The position numbers and the translations under genes were made by a program. This document shows, piece after piece, positions 45,816-53,076 of a DNA stretch of 64,000 bases. The notes under the pieces were generated by a model. That model did no database searches. It worked only from the letters and a program-made list of their open reading frames with translations, and was not told the DNA's origin. The first letter of the stretch is position 1. Each line of letters opens with the position of its first letter. The stretch is from Fulvivirga ligni (GTDB lineage Bacteria; Bacteroidota; Bacteroidia; Cytophagales; Cyclobacteriaceae), in the NCBI RefSeq assembly GCF_021389935.1, contig NZ_CP089979.1:2399001-2463000 (forward strand). The letters are read 5' to 3'.

Positions 45816-46457
45816 ATGAGCAAATTATTAATAATTAATGCTAGTGCCAGAGAGAGCACATCTTATAGTAGAAAGTTGGCCGAGGCCTTGGAGGTAGAAT
45901 GGAAATTGATTGATAATCAGGTAGATGTGACTCACCGGGATCTCACCAAAAATCCTGTGCCACACATAGATGAATCATGGATTGTAGGTGCTTTTAAACC
46001 TGCAGAGGCCAGAACAGAAATTGATTTTAAAGCTTTAGCTGTAAGTGATGAATTAGTTTCTGAACTGAAAGCTAATGATGCTATTGTTATTGCTACTCCT
46101 ATGTATAACTGGTCTGTTCCAAGTGTGCTAAAGGCCTATATTGACCAGACTATCCGTGTAAATGAAACCGTAAAAATTGATCCCACTACACCAGAGAATC
46201 CTTACAAAGGTTTATTGACCAATAAAAAGGCCTTTTTATTATTAGTAAGAGGTGTTTCCGGCTATGAAAAAGGGCAGCTTCACGAACACTGGAATTTCCA
46301 GACTGATTACCTTAGAACAGTCCTTAATATTATGGGCATTACTGACATTGAAGTAGTGATCATGAATAATGCAGCGGCCGGAGAGCAACTGGCTACCGAA
46401 GAATTTAACAGGTGTCTGGTGGAGATGAAAAAGATGATTGCTGCCCCAGTGAACTAA
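45816..46457 (+). CDS. azoR: FMN-dependent NADH-azoreductase
   Basis: The 213-residue flavodoxin-fold enzyme reduces quinones and azo compounds with NADH using FMN. The phosphate-binding loop NASARESTSYSRKL lies at residues 6-19, the ATPMYNWSVPSVLKAYIDQT motif near residue 95 shapes the FMN site, and a later FLLLVRGVSGY segment is also family-typical. The ATG at 45816 begins MSKLLIIN; the frame is open ten codons further to a TTG. It lies 79 bases after the MocR gene and may be under its control. No signal peptide, so cytoplasmic. Confidence 0.92.
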   Translation: MSKLLIINASARESTSYSRKLAEALEVEWKLIDNQVDVTHRDLTKNPVPHIDESWIVGAFKPAEARTEIDFKALAVSDELVSELKANDAIVIATPMYNWSVPSVLKAYIDQTIRVNETVKIDPTTPENPYKGLLTNKKAFLLLVRGVSGYEKGQLHEHWNFQTDYLRTVLNIMGITDIEVVIMNNAAAGEQLATEEFNRCLVEMKKMIAAPVN

Positions 46458-46617
46458 GCTTTTACAGCTGATTATAGGATGCTCGTTTTATAAGTGTTAT
46501 GGCGAGTGTTTGGTGGTGAGTCAATTAATAAATGCAGTAAAGCGCTTGCTGTGAGATAACTTATAAAATATCTCAATTTTTTTCGCTTACTAATTGGCTC
46601 TAAACTCTATTCATAAG

Positions 46618-46688
46618 TAAGATCTCCTTCTTATAGCAGTTAATGAATTCTTTATCCCTACATCATGCCGCTATATTGGGAGATCTTA
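46618..46688. repeat. 10-bp inverted repeat in the M28 upstream gap
   Basis: TAAGATCTCC (46618-46627) is matched by its reverse complement GGAGATCTTA (46679-46688), with 51 bases between them. The 352-base gap between the azoreductase and the M28 gene (46458-46809) holds this and nothing else I can support. It is A/T-rich with no clear TAnnTTTG element. The repeat could be a regulator site or chance. Confidence 0.35.
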
Positions 46689-46809
46689 TTTCTTATAATG
46701 GTATTTCACCAATAATTCCTTCTATACTTTTCAGTCTTATATCGTAAATTACAATTTTATTCTATAAGTAGAAGAGAATTTCTGTAACTAATCAAAATTT
46801 AACATTAGA

Positions 46810-47775
46810 ATGCATTTAAGAAGGTCATTATTCATGCTGGTATTGCTAGTGGGTTGTAAATCAGTGTCTACTACATCCTCAACAGCGGTAAAAGAGAACA
46901 AGGAGGGAAAGGAGAAGTCAGAGGTAAGTGAAACCGAAAGAATACTGACAGACCTGGCTTCTGATAATTTTGGAGGTAGAAAGCCTGGAACCGCAGGCTA
47001 CGAAGCTACCATGACATATGTAGAAAGCTTTTTTAAGAAGAACAAAATAAAGCCATTCTTTGAAACTTACAGGGACACACTTATGGTAAAAGACGTACCT
47101 TCTGCAAATATTGTGGGGCTTATTGGTGATCATGATCTATCTAAAAAACATGTGGTGATAGGAGCTCATTTAGATCATTTAGGACCATCAAAAAATGCAG
47201 CAGATTCAATTTTTAATGGTGCTAATGATAACGCAGCTGGCTCTACAGCAGTGTTGAAAGTGGCTAAAGCATTAAATAAAATGAAGTTTGATTATAATCT
47301 GATTTTAGTGCTGTTCACAGGTGAGGAATCCGGGCTGGTAGGATCGCGACATTTGGCTAAAAAGTTAAAAGGCATGGATTTGAACCTGGCCTACATGCTC
47401 AATTTCGAGATGATTGGAAAAATGCTCACTACCGGAGCCGATCAGGTGTACATCACAGGATACGACAAATCTGATTTGGCAGCGAAAATGAATGACATTG
47501 CTGGTCGTGATTTCGTGGTGTTTTTACCCGAAGAAGTAAGCTATGGACTATTCAGAAGGTCAGATAACTATGCTTTTTATCAGGAGTTTGGGGTGCCGAG
47601 CCACACGCTGTCCACCTTTGATTTTAAGAACTACGATCATTATCATAAAGAATCAGACGAAGTGCAGCTCATGGATATTGATAATATGAATGATGTTATC
47701 AATACCTCCATTGAGGTGATATCTCAAATGCTGATCAAGCATGTTGAGCCAGTAGAGGTGGAAAGCAAAAATTAA
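46810..47775 (+). CDS. M28-family zinc aminopeptidase, lipoprotein
   Basis: The 321-residue lipoprotein (lipobox L-L-V-G-C, Cys17) has a Ser/Lys/Glu-rich linker and then an M28 peptidase domain. Zinc-binding residues are visible in GAHLDHLG (His near residue 117), NGANDNAAGS (Asp) and TGEESGLVGSRH (Glu pair); the later His lies near FDFKNYDHYHKESD. These enzymes trim N-terminal residues from peptides, here outside the cytoplasm. The 3' end overlaps the convergent next gene by four bases (47772-47775). There is no operon partner. Confidence 0.9.
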   Translation: MHLRRSLFMLVLLVGCKSVSTTSSTAVKENKEGKEKSEVSETERILTDLASDNFGGRKPGTAGYEATMTYVESFFKKNKIKPFFETYRDTLMVKDVPSANIVGLIGDHDLSKKHVVIGAHLDHLGPSKNAADSIFNGANDNAAGSTAVLKVAKALNKMKFDYNLILVLFTGEESGLVGSRHLAKKLKGMDLNLAYMLNFEMIGKMLTTGADQVYITGYDKSDLAAKMNDIAGRDFVVFLPEEVSYGLFRRSDNYAFYQEFGVPSHTLSTFDFKNYDHYHKESDEVQLMDIDNMNDVINTSIEVISQMLIKHVEPVEVESKN

Positions 47776-48257
47776 CGAAATACAGTTTTCAATAACGGCT
47801 CCAGATCATCCAGCTGGGTGATCACCTTACCTCCATGTGACTCTATGAAATATTGCACCTGGAGGTTTACTGTGGAGCCTTCATTATCTGCTGATAATCT
47901 AAAATCTCCCCGGTAGCCTATAATCGGTTTTTCAAGTGCAGTGGCAAAACCAATCTCCGATGCCGTGCCGCTATCCACATCCACACCATCCAGAATGGCC
48001 ACTATGCCATCACATTCGCGTATGGCCTGAGCATTATTGCCACCAATAATCTTATTCAGCGCTCTCCACTTATCTCGTTTCTCCGGCCCATAAGGCATCT
48101 GCGCCACCGGCTGTATCAGATCTTGAGATGTCAATTTCCATGGATCAAGCACCTCATAGCCAGCGTTTTCTATGATAGGAATAATATTTCCGTACATAAA
48201 TACTCTACCAGCTTCAGAAAATCCAAACGGTGAGGCAAGATAAATTTTTGTTGGCAT
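47772..48257 (-). CDS. Nucleoside 2-deoxyribosyltransferase-like protein
   Basis: The 161-residue protein fits the nucleoside 2-deoxyribosyltransferase superfamily, which swaps bases on deoxynucleosides or hydrolyses nucleotides. The N-terminal IYLASPFGFSEAGR is the substrate loop, and DGVDVDSGTASEIGFA (about residues 90-105) carries the catalytic Glu region and a second Asp. The NAIR-like ECDGIVAILDG pattern is family-typical. It is smaller than some NDTs but near the usual 150-160. No nucleotide gene is adjacent, so the substrate remains open. Confidence 0.82.
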   Translation of the reverse strand: MPTKIYLASPFGFSEAGRVFMYGNIIPIIENAGYEVLDPWKLTSQDLIQPVAQMPYGPEKRDKWRALNKIIGGNNAQAIRECDGIVAILDGVDVDSGTASEIGFATALEKPIIGYRGDFRLSADNEGSTVNLQVQYFIESHGGKVITQLDDLEPLLKTVFR

Positions 48258-48434
48258 AGCATAAGGAGATTTTGCGAGGGCAAATTAGAAAAGGAGGGGA
48301 TGAAAATGAAAGGGTTTGGGAGATTATTTGTGGGATGAGAGAGGTTTTGAGTTTTTGTAAACTTTCAGTGCAAGACATGGATTATGTGTTGAATATGCAT
48401 GATTGTTTATATTCGTTTATCAGTATCAGTTCTT

Positions 48435-48998
48435 TCATATCAAAGAATGGAGATAATTTGCAGAATCAGTGAGCCCCCTTTTCCTAAAAACTTCTAGAAC
48501 TTGATACTCATCCAAATCAGGATTTCTTCTATTTAAAACTAATCTTCTGAAGGCTACTACTGCTTGATCTGGATTTAAATCAATTGTATCTGTGATGAAG
48601 TCGTCGGCATCTTTAGCTGCTAATCCAAACTTAGACAAATAATCATTGGGAAAGTCCTTCAAATTATTCGTAACAATTATGTTAGCATTCGTTTTTATCG
48701 CTGCTGCTAAAACATGATTATCTTTCTCATCGGGTAGTTCCAGCCCACTAATAAGCGGTTCATAATTTTCAACAAGTGCGTCAGGAAATGCTAAATTTGC
48801 TCTATTTGTCCGTTTTGATATTTCTCCCTCTGGCAACCCTTTTCTTCTCATTACATCGGCCCATTCATCAAAAATGTGTTTACTCCATTTTGGTGTATAC
48901 AAGTCAAATCGTGCAAACCAGAACAATAAATCACGAACATCTATTGGGTAAATGACATTTGTATCCAGCACGCAAGTAAACCGAACACTATGAATCAT
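48435..48998 (-). CDS. PIN-domain ribonuclease toxin
   Basis: The 187-residue protein starts with CVLDTNVIYP, the first acidic motif of a PIN domain, and continues with VTNNLKDFPNDYL further on, where the later Asp residues sit. PIN toxins cleave RNA with a Mg2+ centre formed by three or four acidic residues. The C-terminal third is an extra helical region typical of the larger PIN subgroup paired with HTH antitoxins. Its start overlaps the upstream antitoxin gene by 11 bases, as in toxin-antitoxin operons. Confidence 0.82.
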   Translation of the reverse strand: MIHSVRFTCVLDTNVIYPIDVRDLLFWFARFDLYTPKWSKHIFDEWADVMRRKGLPEGEISKRTNRANLAFPDALVENYEPLISGLELPDEKDNHVLAAAIKTNANIIVTNNLKDFPNDYLSKFGLAAKDADDFITDTIDLNPDQAVVAFRRLVLNRRNPDLDEYQVLEVFRKRGLTDSANYLHSLI

Positions 48999-49443
48999 AA
49001 AGCCCTAATTCTTCATCTGATCGCATTATTTCCTCAATCAATTGCTCCTGATTAGCTTTCATTTTCTTTTTGTATTCGATAACATCTTCATACATCACTC
49101 TTCTATGCTTACCAACTTTGGTGAAGTTAATTTCACCACTCTCTAGCAATTTCACCAAATGAGGACGTGAGCAACCTATTAACTCTGCTGCTGCTTGTGT
49201 AGTCATTTCTGTAGCTATGGGAACAATGGAAATGGGCTTCCCTTGACTCGTAACTTTAAGAATTTGGGCAAGCAACTTTAGTGCATTAAGTGGAATCTTG
49301 ATACGGTTATTTGTTTCCTCAATCTCAATCTCTGGATTCAAAGTACTTAGCTCGCTTAGTGTAGCTGCTAAAGCATTATAAGATTTCATAGCAGCTTCTT
49401 GCTCTTCTTTGCTGGGTTTCCTAATATCTTCAAATGCTTCCAT
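48988..49443 (-). CDS. Excisionase-type HTH antitoxin
   Basis: The 151-residue protein has a helical N-terminal half and a MerR/excisionase HTH (about 85-130: MTTQAAAELIGCSRPHLVKLLESGEI followed by FTKVGKHRRVMYEDVIEYK, given here in two pieces). It ends in a Glu/Lys-rich tail that could wrap the PIN toxin. The start ATG 49443 is preferred over a longer frame to 49497, whose extra residues look like translated promoter. It leads the antitoxin-toxin operon and would autoregulate through the tandem repeats just upstream. Confidence 0.78.
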   Translation of the reverse strand: MEAFEDIRKPSKEEQEAAMKSYNALAATLSELSTLNPEIEIEETNNRIKIPLNALKLLAQILKVTSQGKPISIVPIATEMTTQAAAELIGCSRPHLVKLLESGEINFTKVGKHRRVMYEDVIEYKKKMKANQEQLIEEIMRSDEELGLYDS

Positions 49444-49461
49444 AACGAGTTGTTTAAATGA

Positions 49462-49479
49462 ATAAACGAAATAAACGAA
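49462..49479 (-). repeat. Tandem 9-bp repeats upstream of the antitoxin
   Basis: ATAAACGAA occurs twice in direct succession (49462-49470, 49471-49479), 19 bases before the antitoxin start. Tandem sites in this position are typical of antitoxin operators. The 9-base spacing is close to one helical turn. Confidence 0.5.
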
Positions 49480-49768
49480 ACATAGTTCAAATTCCAATAA
49501 CTTATTAAAAAGATGCTGACAAAATGCATAATCCTTATGCTAACTGAACTACTTGCAAAGGCCATTGCTATATAATGCTTTTATATATTTTTGAAAAATT
49601 AAGTTTACTAGTTGATGGTTGTTTGACACGGTGACTCGAGGACATACGTATAAACAAACCCTCAACTCCATCACAATTCAACCATCCTTTACGATGGTCC
49701 AGCATACACCGCTTTCTAAACTGACCGTTTGAATTGATCTTGCCAGCATATCAATTAAACAAAAACAG

Positions 49769-51262
49769 ATGAAAGCTCTTAAAAAACTAACCTTTGTATT
49801 AGCATTACTAATATTACTTATATTCTCGAATGGTCAATATGCAATCTTCTTTGCCATTTGGCTGGCCGTACCTATGCTTCTTTTTGCCACCAGAAGATTA
49901 AAGAGATGGCAAGGATTTTTGTTTGCATTCTTGGCGTTAGGTGTTAGCTACTTTATAGGTTTTGATGTTGTACCATTTTTACCTTTGGTGGTATCAATCA
50001 TCATCGCGGCTATTTTTAGTCTTTTTGCCTCCCTGCCTTACCTTATTGATTCTTTTTTCTCAAAAAATAGAGGTTCATTTATCAATACATTGATATTTCC
50101 TTGTGCTGCTGTTCTAATGGAATATGCTTATCACCTGATCAATCAATACGGTACCTGGGGGCATTTCGCATACACGCAACAGTTCCAGCAGCTTTTGTTG
50201 CAATCTATTTCCGTTTTTGGCATGGGTTATATCACATTTTTGATCTTTTGGTTTGCTGCAGTTGTCAACTGGGTTTATGAGCAGCATCATCATAAAAGGA
50301 ACATCAAAAAAGGGGTGCTTGCCTATAGTCTTGTGCTGGGTTTAACACTAATTTTTGGTGGCTATAAAATGACATTTCAGAACACTAGCGCTCAAACTGT
50401 CCGTGTTGCATCTCTTTCTGCATCAGATGATTATGCTCTTAATTTTTATCTTGAAGGTTTGAATGACGAAGAAAAAGGACATGAGAATAAAATTGAAGCC
50501 CAAAGACAGATTACAAGAGTTAATCAGCACTTATTGGATAGAAGTGTTGCTCAGGCTAAAGCGGGTGCCAAAATAGTTTTTTGGGCAGAGGGAAACAGTG
50601 CTATCTTAAAGGAAGACGAAGAAGAGCTGTATAGAAGGGCCAGTAAAATTGCTGGTGATCAGCACATTTATTTAGGGATGGGTGTGGCAGTACTAGATCA
50701 TACCAAGGCCAAATATCTTGAAAACAAATTCATTTTATTTGATACGGCCGGAAACAAGGTGATTGATTACTGGAAAGGAATATCTGTTCCTGGTGGTGAA
50801 GCTGAAGTCAGTAATAACAAGGCTACAGGAATACAAAAGATAGTAACACCTTACGGTACCATTGCAGGAGCCATCTGTTTCGACCTTGATTTTCCTGAAT
50901 ATCTAAGACAAGCAGGAGGAGCTGATATTCTTCTGGCTCCAAGTAATGACTGGAAAGAAATAGACCCACTTCACACAGACATGGCCAGGTTCAGAGCCAT
51001 CGAGCAGGGGTTCAATTTGGTCCGTCAAACCAGTCATGGCTTGTCAGTAGGAACCGACCACACAGGTAGAGTAATTGAGGAAATGGATCATTTTGAAGAT
51101 AATGATAAAACGCTTATAACTCATCTTCCAACAAAAGGAGTTTCTACTATTTATGCTGCCATCGGTGATAGTTTCATTGCTTTTTGTTTATTGATGTTTG
51201 CTGTTACGAGCATAGTACTTAAGAAGAGAAGTACGTTCAGTGGTCCAGCCTCTGCCGTGTAA
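49769..51262 (+). CDS. Lnt-like membrane carbon-nitrogen hydrolase
   Basis: The 497-residue protein has a hydrophobic N-terminal region of about six membrane helices (1-205) and then a periplasmic-type nitrilase domain (about 210-465), followed by a last membrane helix. This is the order of apolipoprotein N-acyltransferase (Lnt). The nitrilase triad is visible as E274 (FWAEGN), K320 (ENKFILF) and C370 (AICFDLDFP). Canonical Lnt has Cys-Tyr-Glu at the last site; here it reads Cys-Phe-Asp. It may be a paralog with a different acyl or amide substrate. It is alone on the strand with a terminator after it, so no partner hints at function. Confidence 0.78.
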   Translation: MKALKKLTFVLALLILLIFSNGQYAIFFAIWLAVPMLLFATRRLKRWQGFLFAFLALGVSYFIGFDVVPFLPLVVSIIIAAIFSLFASLPYLIDSFFSKNRGSFINTLIFPCAAVLMEYAYHLINQYGTWGHFAYTQQFQQLLLQSISVFGMGYITFLIFWFAAVVNWVYEQHHHKRNIKKGVLAYSLVLGLTLIFGGYKMTFQNTSAQTVRVASLSASDDYALNFYLEGLNDEEKGHENKIEAQRQITRVNQHLLDRSVAQAKAGAKIVFWAEGNSAILKEDEEELYRRASKIAGDQHIYLGMGVAVLDHTKAKYLENKFILFDTAGNKVIDYWKGISVPGGEAEVSNNKATGIQKIVTPYGTIAGAICFDLDFPEYLRQAGGADILLAPSNDWKEIDPLHTDMARFRAIEQGFNLVRQTSHGLSVGTDHTGRVIEEMDHFEDNDKTLITHLPTKGVSTIYAAIGDSFIAFCLLMFAVTSIVLKKRSTFSGPASAV

Positions 51263-51281
51263 TTCTTAATGTTTTGATATC

Positions 51282-51315
51282 TAGCAGTCGCTCGGCTCCG
51301 GCCGAGCGGCTGTTA
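51282..51315 (+). terminator. Long GC-rich terminator hairpin after the Lnt-like gene
   Basis: A stem of 12 bp (51285-51296 with 51301-51312, one G-U pair) has a TCCG loop and extends up to 15 bp through A-T and G-U pairs. The T tract is short. It ends transcription of the Lnt-like gene. Confidence 0.75.
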
Positions 51316-51399
51316 TAGCAACCAAGTAATTTAAAAGTCATCACATAAAATCAGTAGACACTTTTACTTTAAACTTAAAAGTGCCTAATTGCCAGCATA

Positions 51400-51993
51400 A
51401 TGAGTGCGGCATTATATAAGAGATATTTCGACCATCTAAGGCAAAAAGTAGAGCTCAGTCAAGAGGATGAGGAGCTGATTAAAAAGCATCTTTACCATCA
51501 ACACCTCAATAAAAAGGAATTCTTACTGCATGAGGGCCAACCTTGTATAGAGGTAGCTTTTGTGGCTAAAGGATTTCTCCGTGTTTACTCTGTAGATACC
51601 GATCAGGTGGATCATATCGTGCAATTTGCCCCTGAAAACTGGCTGGCATCTGATCTATTTAGCTTTATAACGGGAGAAAACGCCATCTATAACATTGATG
51701 CTATTGAAAAGTCAGAACTCATTCTCATGTCTAAGGCCTCTCATGAAGAGCTTCTAAATACCTCAGTAGCCTATGAAAAGTTCATTAGAATACAGATTAC
51801 CAATGCCTATGTAGCGCTTCAGAGGCGAGTGAATTCCAACCTGAGCCTCTCCATTCAGGAGCGCTATGAAAGCTTCTTAAAATTGCATGGAGACATTGCT
51901 CTGCGCGTACCTCAGCATATGATTGCTTCGTATTTAGGCCTGGCACCAGAAACGCTCAGTCGGGTGAGGAAGAAAATGTCTGAAAATGAGTAA
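51400..51993 (+). CDS. Crp/Fnr-family transcription regulator
   Basis: The 197-residue protein has a cyclic-nucleotide-binding-type beta-roll (about 20-120, KKEFLLHEGQPC, FVAKGFLRVY) and a C-terminal HTH (about 160-197, RVPQHMIASYLGLAPETLSRVRK). Such Bacteroidota regulators usually lack cAMP-binding residues and act on stress or redox cues. The gene lies 66 bases before the dioxygenase gene on the same strand and may control it. The start ATG at 51400 is preceded by an A/T-rich leader. Confidence 0.88.
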   Translation: MSAALYKRYFDHLRQKVELSQEDEELIKKHLYHQHLNKKEFLLHEGQPCIEVAFVAKGFLRVYSVDTDQVDHIVQFAPENWLASDLFSFITGENAIYNIDAIEKSELILMSKASHEELLNTSVAYEKFIRIQITNAYVALQRRVNSNLSLSIQERYESFLKLHGDIALRVPQHMIASYLGLAPETLSRVRKKMSENE

Positions 51994-52059
51994 TAGGCAG
52001 TTTTCTTGATTTTAGTCAACGGTTTTTCCTGACGCGTTTTCGTAATTTTACTCTTTGAC

Positions 52060-52941
52060 ATGAATAGAAAGCGATTTTTAGTTAATTCATTGAAGGGAGG
52101 TATAGCAGTGACTACTTTATCAGCATTTAATAATTTCACATCTTCGTTGTCTCAGCAGGATTATGTGATGCCGGTTCTTTTTATTGGCCATGGGTCACCC
52201 ATGAACGGTATCGAGGATAATGAATTTTCTCAGCGATGGAGCAGTATGGCGAAAGAAATACCTGAACCTAAGGCGGTTTTGGTGGTTTCGGCCCATTGGT
52301 TTACCAAAGGAACACGTATTACAGCTATGGATTTTCCAAAAACCATTCATGATTTTGGAGGCTTCCCACAAGAGCTTTTTGATGTTCAATATCCCGCTCC
52401 GGGAAATCCGGCTTTAGCCCAGGAGACCGTGCAGATGGTGAAGTCTACACACATAGAACTTGATCATGAGTGGGGCCTGGATCATGGCACCTGGACGGTC
52501 ATCAGACATATGTATCCAAAGGCGAATATCCCAGTCTTGCAGCTCAGCATTGACTATACTAAAAATCCTGAATACCATTATTCATTGGCCCATGAATTAT
52601 ATGAGTTAAGAAAGAAAGGGGTGCTTATTATTGGAAGTGGTAATATGGTGCATAATCTTAGAATGGTAGCCTGGGACAAAATCAATGAGCCAGGTTATGG
52701 CTATGATTGGGCGCTAACTCTTAATGATAAGTTCAAGAGTTTGATTACCTCAGGCGGACATAAGCAACTGATCAATTACCAATCTCTGGGAGCTGATGCC
52801 AGGCTAGCTATACCTACGCCTGATCACTACATACCCTTGCTCTATTCCATAGGCCTGCAGACCGCTAAGGATGATATATCTTTCTTTAATGACAAGGCGG
52901 TGGCAGGTTCACTAACCATGACCTCCGTGAAAATAGGGTAG
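52060..52941 (+). CDS. ygiD: Class III extradiol dioxygenase family protein (4,5-DOPA dioxygenase type)
   Basis: The 293-residue protein belongs to the LigB-type extradiol ring-cleavage family, closest in pattern to YgiD, a zinc or iron enzyme acting on DOPA or related catechols. Metal-site residues include His in FIGHGSPMN and in AHWFTKG, and the DHGTWTVIRHMYP motif near residue 145; HDFGGFP near residue 97 is also conserved. The first 27 residues look like a signal or Tat-like leader (NRKRFLVNSLKGGIAVTT), so the protein may be exported. It follows a Crp-type regulator. The natural substrate is not evident. Confidence 0.85.
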   Translation: MNRKRFLVNSLKGGIAVTTLSAFNNFTSSLSQQDYVMPVLFIGHGSPMNGIEDNEFSQRWSSMAKEIPEPKAVLVVSAHWFTKGTRITAMDFPKTIHDFGGFPQELFDVQYPAPGNPALAQETVQMVKSTHIELDHEWGLDHGTWTVIRHMYPKANIPVLQLSIDYTKNPEYHYSLAHELYELRKKGVLIIGSGNMVHNLRMVAWDKINEPGYGYDWALTLNDKFKSLITSGGHKQLINYQSLGADARLAIPTPDHYIPLLYSIGLQTAKDDISFFNDKAVAGSLTMTSVKIG

Positions 52942-53004
52942 AAAAATAATAACACAAAGTTACTACAAAGGCCATTTTGTAACATATTACTACCTGTTTC
53001 GCAT

Positions 53005-53015
53005 CATTTGAACCC
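53005..53015 (+). promoter_or_regulatory. CATTTGAACCC site upstream of GH3
   Basis: CATTTGAACCCTT lies 62 bases upstream of the GH3 start and matches the repeat core found upstream of GH31 (CATTTGAnnCCC). A weaker CATTTTGTAAC starts at 52973, 32 bases upstream. This is the main sequence link between the distant GH3 and the PUL. The 135-base gap holds no other clear site. Confidence 0.45.
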
Positions 53016-53076
53016 TTCTGATTTTTGTTTTTTGTGCATTTTTGAGCACTTTAATATAAAACCTTAAAATTTTCTC

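Noticed and set aside
48272-48472. Plus-strand frame of 66 codons
   Set aside because: It overlaps the PIN toxin gene at its end, has no family signature or signal peptide, and its composition looks like random A/T-rich sequence.
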